From Thermococcus sp. Bubb.Bath (GTDB lineage Archaea > Methanobacteriota_B > Thermococci > Thermococcales > Thermococcaceae): 64,000 nucleotides of DNA. Below the pieces are notes generated by a model. The model was given only the letters and a program-made list of their open reading frames with translations, did no database searches and was not told the DNA's origin. This document shows, piece after piece, positions 49,658 to 58,613 of the stretch; position 1 is the stretch's first letter; each line of letters starts with the position of its first letter. Location of the stretch: the NCBI RefSeq assembly GCF_012027595.1, contig NZ_SNUR01000006.1, forward strand, positions 24,036 through 88,035, given 5' to 3'. A program made the translations under genes and the position numbers.

Positions 49658-51217
49658 TTGGAGCAAAGGGATCAATGGGCAAGTAAAATTGGATTGATTC
49701 TGGCAATGGCCGGAAACGCAGTCGGCCTTGGTAACTTCGTCCGATTCCCAACGCAGGTCGCCCAGAACGGTGGCGGCGCCTTCATGGTGCCGTACTTCAT
49801 AGCACTGTTCTTCCTTGGTATTCCAGTGATGTGGGTCGAGTGGGTCGCCGGTCGCTATGGTGGGAAGTATGGTCACGGTACACTCGGTCCAACGTACTAC
49901 CTGATGTCCAGGGAGAGCGTCAAGCCGAGAACCGCCCTGTGGTTCGGTGTCTTTGCAGGAATGCTGGCGTTTGCACTGACGGTTCTCCTGAACAGCTACT
50001 ACTTGCACCTCATCGGATGGTCGGCGGCATACACGTACTTCAGCGCCGCGGGCTCATATTTTGGGCACAACAGCGGTACGTTCTTCAACAACTACCTGAG
50101 CAACCACGGTGAAGTGTTCCTGTTCTGGGGTATCACAGTGGTCCTACTAGCTATAGCAGTTGGTCAGGGTGTCAGTAAGGGTATCGAGCGCTGGGTCAAG
50201 GTAATGATGCCGCTCCTCTACATCTTCGCCATCCTTATGGTGGGCTACGTCTTCGTCCTTGGCTCACCGATCGACCCCAACTGGAGCACCATAGACGGCT
50301 TTAAGTTCATCTGGACTCCGAACTGGAGCTACCTAGGTGCCCACCTATGGAGCGTCATGCTCGCGGCAACGGGGCAGATATTCTTCACGCTCTCGCTCGG
50401 TATGGGTATCATCCAGAACTACGCCAGCTACCTAGGTCCGAAGGATGATGTTGCCCTCAGCGGTCTCGCAACCGTTTCACTCAACGAGTTCGCTGAGGTC
50501 ATCCTTGGAGGTTCACTGGCCATACCCATTGCTACTGCCTACGCTCCTAATATTGTCCCGGCCGATGTACTTGCGAAGGGTAAGAGCGCCGCACTTGCAT
50601 GGATCGGTCACAACTTCGGACTCGGTTTCTCGTACACGAGTCTGCCAAACGCCTTCGTTAGTATGGGGGGCATCGCCGGCAGGACCTTTGGTGCACTCTG
50701 GTTCCTCCTGCTCTGGTTCGCGGGATTCACATCCGCAATAGCCATGTACAACTACCTCGTGGCCCTTCTTGAAGAAGACCTCCACATCAAGAGATCGATG
50801 GGAACCTGGGTTGTCTTGGTACTATACTTCATCATGGGACTGCCAGTTATATACATCAGCGGCTACATGAACCAGCTTGACTCGTGGGTTAGCTTCCAGC
50901 TCACGCTGCTGGCCCTCGTTGACATCATAGTTGCAGTGTACCTCTTCAAGCCCGACAACTTCTGGAAGGAGCTCCACGAAGGTTCTTGGATGACGGTTCC
51001 GGGATGGTACAAGCCGATTATCCTTTACATCGCGCCAATACTCCTCCTCCTACCACTGATTGGAACCTTCAAGAGCTTCGTTACTGGAAGGATAGGAGTC
51101 GCACCGTGGACTGCGATAATAACAATGTTCATCATTGGTGCAATCGAGAGCTACTATGCCATCAAGAAGAAGTACGGCGAAGAGCTGGAGAAGAACGAGG
51201 TAATCATCAAGGTCTGA
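49658..51217 (+). CDS. Sodium-dependent NSS (SNF) family amino acid transporter
   Basis: 519 residues, 12 transmembrane segments. The LeuT-type start is GLILAMAGNAVGLGNFVRFPTQVAQNGGGAFMVPYF (unwound helix 1 with the sodium-binding Asn). Helix 6 is FFTLSLGMGIIQNYASY and helix 8 contains FVSMGGIAG. It takes up an amino acid with Na+. The start codon appears to be TTG at 49658 with GGGGGTGA upstream. It is followed after 10 bp by a 36-residue membrane subunit-like gene. Confidence 0.92.
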   Translation: MEQRDQWASKIGLILAMAGNAVGLGNFVRFPTQVAQNGGGAFMVPYFIALFFLGIPVMWVEWVAGRYGGKYGHGTLGPTYYLMSRESVKPRTALWFGVFAGMLAFALTVLLNSYYLHLIGWSAAYTYFSAAGSYFGHNSGTFFNNYLSNHGEVFLFWGITVVLLAIAVGQGVSKGIERWVKVMMPLLYIFAILMVGYVFVLGSPIDPNWSTIDGFKFIWTPNWSYLGAHLWSVMLAATGQIFFTLSLGMGIIQNYASYLGPKDDVALSGLATVSLNEFAEVILGGSLAIPIATAYAPNIVPADVLAKGKSAALAWIGHNFGLGFSYTSLPNAFVSMGGIAGRTFGALWFLLLWFAGFTSAIAMYNYLVALLEEDLHIKRSMGTWVVLVLYFIMGLPVIYISGYMNQLDSWVSFQLTLLALVDIIVAVYLFKPDNFWKELHEGSWMTVPGWYKPIILYIAPILLLLPLIGTFKSFVTGRIGVAPWTAIITMFIIGAIESYYAIKKKYGEELEKNEVIIKV

Positions 51218-51227
51218 GGTGATGACG

Positions 51228-51338
51228 ATGGGAAGCTGGGTAGTCTACATGTTGATCGCATGGGCCATCATCCTCTGGTTGGTCTACTGGAGCATCACAA
51301 AGCTCATGAAGTCGGAGAAGGAATCGCAAGGGTCTTAA
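51228..51338 (+). CDS. MetS-like small subunit of the NSS transporter, 36 aa
   Basis: A small gene not normally called: GSWVVYMLIAWAIILWLVYW as one transmembrane helix, then SITKLMKSEKESQGS as a basic tail. The ribosome site GAGGTGATGACG precedes ATG 51228, 10 bp after the transporter stop. Bacterial NSS importers such as MetPS have a matching tiny partner (MetS) that is required for activity, so this is inferred to be its archaeal counterpart. Confidence 0.78.
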   Translation: MGSWVVYMLIAWAIILWLVYWSITKLMKSEKESQGS

Positions 51339-51345
51339 GCCCCCT

Positions 51346-51362
51346 CTTCTTTTATATTTTGG
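51346..51362 (+). promoter_or_regulatory. TATA box of the 244-aa membrane protein gene
   Basis: CTTCTTTTATATTTTGG lies just 15-25 nt before the GTG at 51373, overlapping the GGAGGTG ribosome site zone. A leaderless or internal start is possible, or this is a coincidental AT stretch after the operon. Confidence 0.3.
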
Positions 51363-51372
51363 AGGTGTTCTC

Positions 51373-52107
51373 GTGAAGAGTAAGGAAGTTCTTCTTGAGA
51401 CAGCCGAGGTTCTGGAGTCAGCTCTGGATAGAATCGATAGACTAAAGGTCCTCTCTCAGAAGGAGAAAGAAACCGTCAAAAGAAGAATAGGAAATGCGGC
51501 TTCGAACTTTAGGAAGGTGGCAGAAGAGGCAGAGAAGGAAAACGAGGAGCTCGCCGAGTTCTTCTTCAAGAAGGCGAAGGAGTTCAAACTGAACAGCACC
51601 GATAAGAGAATCGAGGAGATGGGAAAGCGGAAGTACATAAAGCTGGCGGGCAGGATAGAGCTCTACTCCCTCTCCGCGGAGTACGACTTTAAGCCGGAGA
51701 AGATCAAAGAGCTCAAAAAGGAGTACAGGAAGTATCTGTTCGGGATGACGTCGTTCTTCGTCCTGACAGGGGTCTATCTAAACCAGTTTCTGGCGATAAC
51801 TGCCCTGATCCTGGCGATACCCATAATCCTCTCAATGCTCTCCCTTCAGCGGAGGGGGTACCTGGGCCTTCTCCTCGCGTATTCAGCCATTCCGATACCT
51901 GTGATAGTAGGGGCTATGGCGCTGAGCTACGGGATGAGAAGCCTAAACGACCCCGCGAAGATAGCGAAAATAGCCCAGAATCTCAGCAAGAGCACGGCCT
52001 TCGCGAAGGGTTACCTTATCGTCCTAATACTGCTGGCGGCCGTCGAGCTCTACCTGGTGCTGAGTTCCTCAGTGGGCCTCTACAGGCACAGACACGCTTT
52101 CCTTTAG
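51373..52107 (+). CDS. Coiled-coil plus membrane protein, 244 aa
   Basis: The first about 115 residues are a charged helical region (LDRIDRLKVLSQKEKETVKRR, KVAEEAEKENEELAEFFFKKAKEF) likely to form a cytoplasmic helical bundle. Four hydrophobic segments follow (about 122-140, 141-157, 163-186 and 212-236). GTG start with GGAGGTG upstream. The end overlaps the convergent PII gene by 4 bp. I do not recognise the family; such proteins are common in Thermococcales. Confidence 0.65.
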   Translation: MKSKEVLLETAEVLESALDRIDRLKVLSQKEKETVKRRIGNAASNFRKVAEEAEKENEELAEFFFKKAKEFKLNSTDKRIEEMGKRKYIKLAGRIELYSLSAEYDFKPEKIKELKKEYRKYLFGMTSFFVLTGVYLNQFLAITALILAIPIILSMLSLQRRGYLGLLLAYSAIPIPVIVGAMALSYGMRSLNDPAKIAKIAQNLSKSTAFAKGYLIVLILLAAVELYLVLSSSVGLYRHRHAFL

Positions 52108-52421
52108 CGGAGGGCTTCTTCTCCCCTCTCCCCTGTCCTTATTCTCACGGCGTTGTAAACCGGTAGGATGAATATCTTTCCATCGCCGGGGATACCTCTC
52201 TTCGCGTGTCTCACGATGGTTTCGATGACACTCTCAACGTCCTTGTCAGGGACAACTATCTCAATCTTCATCTTCGGCAGGAGATCGTAGGGTGGAATTC
52301 CGCCCTGAACGCCCCTCCCTCGAACTGGGTGGGCCGTTAGAGAAACGTAGCCAGCGCTCTTTAGTGCTTTCTTAATTGTCTCAAAATCCTCTGGCCGGAG
52401 GACTGCCTCAATCATTTTCAT
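52104..52421 (-). CDS. PII-type nitrogen regulatory protein (GlnB/GlnK family)
   Basis: 105 residues with PII landmarks: MKMIEAVLRPEDFETIKKALKSAGY, T-loop region RGRGVQGGIPPYDLLPKMKIEIVV, B-loop AKRGIPGDGKIFILPV and C-loop NAVRIRTGERGEEAL. PII proteins bind ATP/ADP and 2-oxoglutarate and regulate ammonium uptake or glutamine synthetase. The T-loop Tyr of GlnB uridylylation is not in its usual place. There is no amtB or glnA neighbour, so it is an orphan. ATG 52421 follows GGTGATCC. Confidence 0.88.
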   Translation of the reverse strand: MKMIEAVLRPEDFETIKKALKSAGYVSLTAHPVRGRGVQGGIPPYDLLPKMKIEIVVPDKDVESVIETIVRHAKRGIPGDGKIFILPVYNAVRIRTGERGEEALR

Positions 52422-52482
52422 ATGGGATCACCAAACAGGTAGTTGAAAAAAAGTTGCTAAAAAGGTTTTGAAAAGAAAAGGT

Positions 52483-54540
52483 TCACTTAATCTGTGCAAT
52501 GAACTTTCTGAGTATCTTTGGCGATATGCCAGCCTTTTTGGCAACTTCATCAGGGTTTGCCTTCTTCAGGTCTTCGATGCTGGTGATCCCTGCTGTCTGG
52601 AGCTTTTTGAGGGTCTTGGGACCGATACCCTTAATGGAGAGTAGGTCGGAAGATTCCTCTGCTAGGGTCGTCTTGCCTGCTTTGGCCTGTTTTGAGGCAC
52701 TTGCATTTTTGGTTGGCTTCTTTGACTTTGAGGGCTTTCTTTTCTGTTTCTTTGAAGCTTCAACGGTCTTCTTTTTCTTTCTCTCCCTGGGTTCCTCCCT
52801 GGCGGGCTTGGCCTTCTTCACTATCATAGCCACGGAAGTTGCCTTCTCCGTGAGAACTTTGGGCTCCGCTTTGCTATCCTCTCTCTTCTCTGGCAGAACC
52901 TTCGGAGGCTCAACGTACTCCTCAAGCTCTGGCGGATTCTCGCTAACGTACGGTTCAACGAGGACGGGTCTGAATGGATTGTCGCGCTCTTCCAACTCTT
53001 CGAGGAGCTTAACGTCGAACTTGCGGGTCTTGAGGTATTTTACCAGCTCGTTGGCCAACCTGTGGAAGTCCCTGCTGTGGGTTAAGACCCTTCTCTTGGC
53101 ATACTCCTTTGCCTGCCCCGTCGTTATGAGGAACTGCCAGTCGCTCGCCTCAAGTATTAGAAGCTCCCTCGCCAGCTGCTCTATCGCCCTGCTGGTTAGC
53201 TCATCCCCTCCATGGAAGCGGCTCGCTATCGCCACCATCCTGTCCTCTGCGCGGTAGATGTGTGGCCATGTCCACTCGGTTTCCTCGTTCCACCATGTCG
53301 AGTGGTCTGCGTTAGCTCCCCATGAACCCTCTGGGAGCTTTATCTCGTGCTTCTCTCCTGAGTAGTCCTCGAGGAACCTCGAAAGCGTCGGCGTCGCTAC
53401 CCCCCTCTGGTAGAGCAGCTCAAGGACCCTGCCAAGCCACTTCACACCCTCAAACCACCAGTGGCCGAAGAGCTCTGTGTCGTATGGGGACACGATGATG
53501 CCTTTCTCGCCGAACTTTGCCTCATGCTCCCTCAGCAGTCTCTCAACGAGCGAGGCGAAGTGCCTGGCGTGCTCCTCCACGCGCTCCATAGCCACCTCTG
53601 GGTCGTAGAACTCCTTCTCGCCTATGTCAGCATCCTTGCTCGTTATCCTCCAGTACTGGCCGCCGCTCTCCGGTGCTTTCTTGTGGAACTCACGGTAGTA
53701 GAAGTCACCGGGGTAACCGTAGTGTGCGCTCCAGACCTGGTGGCCCGTCTCCCTGTTGCGGGCGAAGACTACCACGCTGGAACCTTTTATCCAGTAGGGC
53801 CTCAGGGTCGTTTTTTCAGTATCAGCCAGGAGAACCTCTCCGTAGACCTTGCTAGCCGGCCCCTCGTCGATAAGTCTGCTCTCGACGAAGAAGTACTTCA
53901 GTCCGAACTCTTCCAAAAAGCGCTCTATTCCCCCCCTCTTTACCTTTCTCCCGCCCGGAAGCTCCCACTCGCCGGTGGCCCTGTATGCACACTCCGGGAG
54001 CCATATCCCTCTAGGTTTTCTTCCGAAGTGCTTCTCGTAGGTTGCAACGCCGTTCGCTATCTGCGCCCTTATTGCCTCGTCCCTTCCAAGGAGCGGAAGG
54101 TAGCCGTGGGTGGCCGCCGAGGTGATAATCTCGATGTATCCCTGGTCCTGAAGCTCCCTGAGCTTTCCGATTATATCCCCGTTTATCGCCTTCCAGTAGT
54201 CGTGGACTTTCCTGAAGTAGTTCAGCATGTATGAGACGGCCTTCTCGTCGTACTTCCCCGACTTCAGGTCTTCTCCCATCGCCTTCAGCTTTCTCTCCAT
54301 GTACTCCTCGAATCCCCGTTTCATGTACTCGTCCGTTAGCTGCTCCGCCAGAACAGGGGTCATGTTTATCACTATGCCGAACCTTACCCCTGAGTCCCTG
54401 AGCCTCTCGAACTCCATGAGTAGCGGGATGTATGTCTCGCTTATGGCTTCGAAGACCCATTCCTCCCCGAAGGGCCACTTTCCGTGCTTCCTTACGTAGG
54501 GAATGTGCGTGTGAAGAACGAAAGTGAGGTATCCTTTCAT
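52483..54540 (-). CDS. GH57 1,4-alpha-glucan branching enzyme with C-terminal HhH domain
   Basis: 685 residues. Catalytic Glu183 in GIWLPECAYRA and Asp354 in SPYDTELFGHWWFEG sit at the positions I recall for the T. kodakarensis enzyme (TK1436). Domain order is GH57 (beta/alpha)7 barrel, helical domain, then a Lys/Glu-rich linker (about 570-640, KKAKPAREEPRERKKKKTVEAS), and a C-terminal helix-hairpin-helix LLSIKGIGPKTLKKLQTAG. It makes alpha-1,6 branches in glycogen. The HhH tail is usual in Thermococcales. Confidence 0.92.
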   Translation of the reverse strand: MKGYLTFVLHTHIPYVRKHGKWPFGEEWVFEAISETYIPLLMEFERLRDSGVRFGIVINMTPVLAEQLTDEYMKRGFEEYMERKLKAMGEDLKSGKYDEKAVSYMLNYFRKVHDYWKAINGDIIGKLRELQDQGYIEIITSAATHGYLPLLGRDEAIRAQIANGVATYEKHFGRKPRGIWLPECAYRATGEWELPGGRKVKRGGIERFLEEFGLKYFFVESRLIDEGPASKVYGEVLLADTEKTTLRPYWIKGSSVVVFARNRETGHQVWSAHYGYPGDFYYREFHKKAPESGGQYWRITSKDADIGEKEFYDPEVAMERVEEHARHFASLVERLLREHEAKFGEKGIIVSPYDTELFGHWWFEGVKWLGRVLELLYQRGVATPTLSRFLEDYSGEKHEIKLPEGSWGANADHSTWWNEETEWTWPHIYRAEDRMVAIASRFHGGDELTSRAIEQLARELLILEASDWQFLITTGQAKEYAKRRVLTHSRDFHRLANELVKYLKTRKFDVKLLEELEERDNPFRPVLVEPYVSENPPELEEYVEPPKVLPEKREDSKAEPKVLTEKATSVAMIVKKAKPAREEPRERKKKKTVEASKKQKRKPSKSKKPTKNASASKQAKAGKTTLAEESSDLLSIKGIGPKTLKKLQTAGITSIEDLKKANPDEVAKKAGISPKILRKFIAQIK

Positions 54541-54567
54541 AGTATCACCAGGAGTGGTTACACATTT

Positions 54568-54585
54568 GAGTATTTAACGTTAGCG
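54568..54585 (-). promoter_or_regulatory. TATA box of the branching enzyme gene
   Basis: The minus strand reads AACGTTAAATACTC about 30-45 nt before ATG 54540. A second element, AAAGGTTAATTTAACC at about 54636-54651, is placed for the rightward 84-aa gene at 54681. Confidence 0.45.
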
Positions 54586-54680
54586 TGTCCTCACCTGAGC
54601 CTTAGCATGAAAATGTGCATCCATGCCCAGAGGGAAAGGTTAATTTAACCTAACGCCCTTGAGTACTACTGGTGGTTTCA

Positions 54681-54935
54681 ATGGAGTCGATAAAGAAAGA
54701 GGTCGGAAGCGGGTTGCTGATGGGGATTATAGGTATACTCCTGCTCGGTGCCATAGTAACTGTCCTCGGAATGCCTCTTAGCGCCATGACCAAGCTCGGA
54801 AAAATCCTGTTCGATATAGGCGTTGCCGGTATTGCTTGGATCTTCCTGGACGAGACCTTCGAGGGCGAAGGTTCCGACATTTACAGGGCCGCCCTCGCTA
54901 TAGCCGCCGCGATAGTTGTGGCTTTTGCGTGGTGA
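54681..54935 (+). CDS. Small membrane protein, 84 aa
   Basis: Three hydrophobic segments: GSGLLMGIIGILLLGAIVTVL, GKILFDIGVAGIAWIFL and a C-terminal AALAIAAAIVVAFAW. The connecting loop DETFEGEGSDIYR is acidic. ATG 54681 follows TGGTGGTTTC. No known family; not in an obvious operon (61 bp before the next gene). Probably a genuine Thermococcales-specific membrane protein. Confidence 0.65.
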   Translation: MESIKKEVGSGLLMGIIGILLLGAIVTVLGMPLSAMTKLGKILFDIGVAGIAWIFLDETFEGEGSDIYRAALAIAAAIVVAFAW

Positions 54936-54995
54936 TTTTCACCCGATGGAGACAAGCTCTTTAAACCTCCCCTCCAACTCTTTTTAGGTGGGAGA

Positions 54996-56954
54996 ATGAA
55001 GGAAGGGATGAGTTCCGTTGACATACGTTACATAGTCAGGGAGCTCCAGTGGCTCGTTGGCTCTCGAGTTGATAAAGTCTATCATGACGGCAACGAGATA
55101 AGATTCAAGTTGAGGACTAAAGAGGGAAGGGCCGACCTCATTCTGGAGGCTGGGAAGAGGCTCCACATTACGAGCTACATCAAGGAGGCGCCGAAACAGC
55201 CCTCAAGCTTCACGATGCTTCTAAGGAAACACCTTGGCGGGGGCTTCATAGACGCCATCGAGCAGCATCAGTTCGACAGGATAGTCAAAATCCGGATTGG
55301 GGATTACACCCTCATCGGCGAGCTCTTTAGGAGGGGAAACGTAATCCTCGTCGATTCCGAAAGCAAAATTGTCGCTGCTCTCCGCTACGAGGAGTACAAG
55401 GACAGGAGGATAATGCCGAAGGCAGACTACCGGTATCCACCGGCCAGAGAGAACCCTCTGGAGGTAACATCAGAGCGCTTTCTGGAGCTGATGCGCGAGG
55501 AAGAAGGCCTTGAGCTCGTCCGCACCCTTGCCAGGAAGCTCAACATGGGTGGCATGTACGCCGAAGAAATCTCAATCCGCGCCGGCTTCGAGAAGACTAC
55601 GCCCGTGAGGGAGCTCAGCGATGATGACCTGATGAAGGTTTACGATGCAATGATGAGAACATTCAACGACGAGCCGAAGCCCAACATAGTCTTCAAAGAT
55701 GGGGCGATGCACGACGTCGTCCCGATAGAGCTGAAGATATACGAGGGGCTTGAGAAGAAGTATTTCAACACCTTCAGTGAGGCTCTCGACGAGTATTTTG
55801 GAAAGATAACCATCGAAAAGGCCCGGTTCGAGCAGACAAAGAGACTGGAGGGTAAGAAGAGACAGCTTCTCATGACGCTCAAAAAGCAGGAGGAGATGCT
55901 GAGGGGCTTCAAGGAGGGAGCAAAGGCCAACCAGGAGATAGGCGACCTCATCTACGCCAACTTCTCACTCGTGGAGCGCCTTCTGGAGGAGTTTAGAAAA
56001 GCTACCGAAACGCTCGGCTGGGACGAGTTCAAGGAACGTATAGAAAAGGGCAAGAAGGCAGGAACCAAAGCGGCGCTCATGGTTAGGGGAACCGACCCTA
56101 AGGAGAAGACGGTAACGATAGAACTCGATGGCAAGAAGGTGAAGCTCTACCTAAACAGGAGCATAGGCGAGAACGCCGAACTCTACTACGAGAAGGCCAA
56201 GAAGTTCCGCCACAAGTATGAAGGAGCCCTAAAGGCCTATGAGGACACTAAGAGGAAGCTCATCGAGGTGGAGAAGCTCATCGAGGAGGAGATAAAGAAG
56301 GAGCTCAACGTCAAGCGCATCGAGCGGAGAAAGAAGAAGTGGTTCGAGAAGTTCCGTTGGTTCATCTCGAGCGAGGGCTTCCTAGTTCTGGCCGGGAAGG
56401 ACGCCAGTACGAACGAGATGCTCATTAAGAGGCACATGGACGAGAACGACCTCTACTGTCACGCCGACGTTTACGGGGCACCGCACGTCGTCATCAAAGA
56501 TGGGGGGAAAGCGGGGGAGAAGACCATCCTCGAGGCCTGCCAGTTCGCGGTTTCCATGAGCAAGGCCTGGAGCAGGGGCGTTTACAGTGAGGACGCCTAC
56601 TGGGCCTACCCCAACCAGGTCACCAAGCAGACGCCGAGCGGCGAATACCTCGGTAAGGGTGCCTTCATGGTGTACGGAAAGCGCAACTGGATGCATGGAC
56701 TTCCACTCAAGCTCGCGGTGGGGGTGGTGAACTACGAAGGGGAGGACTATGTCCTCTGCGCCCCGGTGGACGCTATAAAGGCTCACACGGACAGGTACAT
56801 TGTAATAAGGCCCGGCTCGATGAGGAAGGGTGAGCTGGTGAAGAGAATAAAAGTCCTGTTCAAAAAGTGGGGCTACGAGCTAAGGGAAGAGGACCTAAAC
56901 GCTATCCTTCCACCTGGAAGGGGGGAGGTGGTGGAAGTTGTGGGAGGTGAGTGA
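54996..56954 (+). CDS. Rqc2/NEMF (NFACT-domain) ribosome rescue factor
   Basis: 652 residues. NFACT-N domain MSSVDIRYIVRELQWLVGSRVDKVYHDGNEI (residues about 5-200), a long coiled coil (about 280-430) with KKQEEMLRGFKEG, and NFACT-R KWFEKFRWFISSEGFLVLAGKDASTNEML (about 445-560). In archaea/eukaryotes this protein (Rqc2/NEMF; RqcH in bacteria) binds split large subunits with stalled peptidyl-tRNA and adds C-terminal tails. ATG 54996 follows GGTGGGAG. It is followed by pantoate kinase, starting one base after its stop. Confidence 0.92.
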   Translation: MKEGMSSVDIRYIVRELQWLVGSRVDKVYHDGNEIRFKLRTKEGRADLILEAGKRLHITSYIKEAPKQPSSFTMLLRKHLGGGFIDAIEQHQFDRIVKIRIGDYTLIGELFRRGNVILVDSESKIVAALRYEEYKDRRIMPKADYRYPPARENPLEVTSERFLELMREEEGLELVRTLARKLNMGGMYAEEISIRAGFEKTTPVRELSDDDLMKVYDAMMRTFNDEPKPNIVFKDGAMHDVVPIELKIYEGLEKKYFNTFSEALDEYFGKITIEKARFEQTKRLEGKKRQLLMTLKKQEEMLRGFKEGAKANQEIGDLIYANFSLVERLLEEFRKATETLGWDEFKERIEKGKKAGTKAALMVRGTDPKEKTVTIELDGKKVKLYLNRSIGENAELYYEKAKKFRHKYEGALKAYEDTKRKLIEVEKLIEEEIKKELNVKRIERRKKKWFEKFRWFISSEGFLVLAGKDASTNEMLIKRHMDENDLYCHADVYGAPHVVIKDGGKAGEKTILEACQFAVSMSKAWSRGVYSEDAYWAYPNQVTKQTPSGEYLGKGAFMVYGKRNWMHGLPLKLAVGVVNYEGEDYVLCAPVDAIKAHTDRYIVIRPGSMRKGELVKRIKVLFKKWGYELREEDLNAILPPGRGEVVEVVGGE

Positions 56955-57857
56955 ATGCTGGTCAGGGCCTTCGTTCCAGCGCACATAACGGCGTTCTTCA
57001 TTCCGGTCTTCCACGGTGAGCCCCTTAAAGCGGGCTCCCTCGGCGCGGGGATAAACCTCTCAAAGGGCACCACTGTCTTCGCGAGCATTGAAACTGGAAC
57101 GCTTGGGAGGCACATACACGCTGCTTTCAACGGGGAGCCCGTGAAGAGAGAAGGTGCCGAGATAACATACTACGTCGCTGAAAAGCTTGTTCCGCAGGAC
57201 TTCATTGGAGAGGTTGAAATCTGGCAGTACTTCGACTTTCCGAACGGCTACGGCTTCGGAAACAGCGCCGGCGGTGCCCTCGGAACTGCGTTAGCTTTGA
57301 GCTACGCCTTTGGAGGGACCTGGCTCAAGGCCGCTCAGCTCGCCCACGAGGCCGAGGTGAAATACAGAGGTGGCCTCGGCGATGTGATAGGCCAGCTCGC
57401 TGGGGGAATCGAGATGAGGATAAAGCCAGGCGCCCCTGGCGTGGGCGTTACCGATAACCTCTTCTTTGAGGACTACAAAGTCTTGGTTGTTCCACTCGGT
57501 AGACTCTCCACGAAGGAAGTCTTAGATAGCGATGTGGTGAGTGCCATCGAAGTTGAGGGGAGAAACGCCCTCGATGCCCTCCTCGGAGACCCCAGGCCGG
57601 AGAGGATGATGGTTCTGGCCAGGGACTTCGCTGAAAAGACGGGCCTCCTGTCGGGGGAACTCCTTGAGATGGCAAGGGAGCTTGATAAAGTCCTGGAGAA
57701 CCCGAGCTCAATGATAATGCTCGGGAAGGGCCTCTTCACCATCGTCCGCGGAGATGAAGTTGAGAAGGCAAAGGATCTGCTGGCCGACATAGGGCTGCCC
57801 TACGACGTTGCGGAGATACACCAAGAGAAGCCCAAGGTCGGGCGGTGGGTTGGTTAG
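56955..57857 (+). CDS. Pantoate kinase (GHMP family)
   Basis: 300 residues. The ATP-binding GHMP motif PNGYGFGNSAGGALGTALALS is at about residues 96-116, and the N-terminal RAFVPAHITAFFIPVF is characteristic of the archaeal enzyme. It phosphorylates pantoate to 4-phosphopantoate, which phosphopantothenate synthetase then joins with beta-alanine, the archaeal route to coenzyme A. ATG 56955 directly follows the preceding stop (TGA-ATG), with GGGAGGTGAG as ribosome site. Its 3' end overlaps the convergent MNT gene by 4 bp. Confidence 0.92.
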   Translation: MLVRAFVPAHITAFFIPVFHGEPLKAGSLGAGINLSKGTTVFASIETGTLGRHIHAAFNGEPVKREGAEITYYVAEKLVPQDFIGEVEIWQYFDFPNGYGFGNSAGGALGTALALSYAFGGTWLKAAQLAHEAEVKYRGGLGDVIGQLAGGIEMRIKPGAPGVGVTDNLFFEDYKVLVVPLGRLSTKEVLDSDVVSAIEVEGRNALDALLGDPRPERMMVLARDFAEKTGLLSGELLEMARELDKVLENPSSMIMLGKGLFTIVRGDEVEKAKDLLADIGLPYDVAEIHQEKPKVGRWVG

Positions 57858-58159
57858 TACACCCTGATGCCCTCACTGAAAATCGCCTTGTGGAAAGAGC
57901 TTTCCTTCCATTTTTCAAACTGCCCGGGCAGTTCCACTATGACATTGAGGAGGACACCGTATTTCAGCAGGACTTCGAAAACATCGTCCATAACCCCATC
58001 AAGGGTGAGCTCACCGACTATTAGGATATCAATATCGCTTTCCTCGTCGTAGTTCCCCCTGACGTAAGAGCCGAACAGATAGATTCCATCGATTCTATTG
58101 TAGAATTTATCCTTCAAGCGTTGGAGGAACTCATCAACCGCCGCCTTTCTTGGATTCAT
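57854..58159 (-). CDS. MNT nucleotidyltransferase (antitoxin of the HEPN/MNT pair)
   Basis: 101 residues with YLFGSYVRGNYDEESDIDILIVG (GSx-RG plus D-x-D), the minimal nucleotidyltransferase. It probably modifies and neutralises the HEPN protein encoded just upstream. ATG 58159 follows GAGGTGATTG; TTG 58165 is an alternative. The start lies within the 3' end of the HEPN frame (26 bp overlap), as expected for a coupled toxin-antitoxin operon. About half-identical by eye to the orphan MNT at 37495. Confidence 0.87.
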   Translation of the reverse strand: MNPRKAAVDEFLQRLKDKFYNRIDGIYLFGSYVRGNYDEESDIDILIVGELTLDGVMDDVFEVLLKYGVLLNVIVELPGQFEKWKESSFHKAIFSEGIRVY

Positions 58160-58532
58160 GTTCAATCACCTCTCGGAGCTTCTCAACGAACCTCTCTGCG
58201 TCCTCAGGAACGGCCTCCGCTTCCTCCCGACTGGGAGCGTAGAGGACGTTGTAATCCGCTAGTGTTCGCATCTGGAAAGCTTTTGTCAAGATTTTGCCAT
58301 ATTCATCTTCAACTGTGCCCTTTAGCACTGCTTCCTTCCCGAACAGTGAAACAACGCCCGAATGTTTGCGCGGTGAGAGGCCCTTAATGAGCAGAAAAGC
58401 CCTTGCGGCATGGAATACCGCGTAATACGCCCTGCTTATGGTGTCCCTGTATTTACCATAATCAAAAAGTATGAACGCTGATGAGAGTTCCTCCTCTGCA
58501 ACTTCGAGTTCTCGGAGTATCTCCTCCATCAT
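58134..58532 (-). CDS. HEPN-domain protein (putative RNase toxin)
   Basis: 132 residues: RDTISRAYYAVFHAARAFLLIKG is the family's central helix, and RKHSGVVSLFGKEAVLKGTVEDEYG follows. The Arg-x4-6-His HEPN RNase motif is not clear (RKHSG only), so catalysis by this member is uncertain. It partners the downstream MNT protein. A strong TATA (GGTTTAAATATGGG on the minus strand, about 58555-58568) lies about 30 nt before ATG 58532, so the transcript should be leaderless. Confidence 0.85.
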   Translation of the reverse strand: MMEEILRELEVAEEELSSAFILFDYGKYRDTISRAYYAVFHAARAFLLIKGLSPRKHSGVVSLFGKEAVLKGTVEDEYGKILTKAFQMRTLADYNVLYAPSREEAEAVPEDAERFVEKLREVIEHESKKGGG

Positions 58533-58613
58533 CGATGATATCTTAGTTTCCCCATATTTAAACCTCCCGCTACCCTTTTATCCCCCTTTGCCGTATCTTA
58601 TCCGGTGGTGAGA

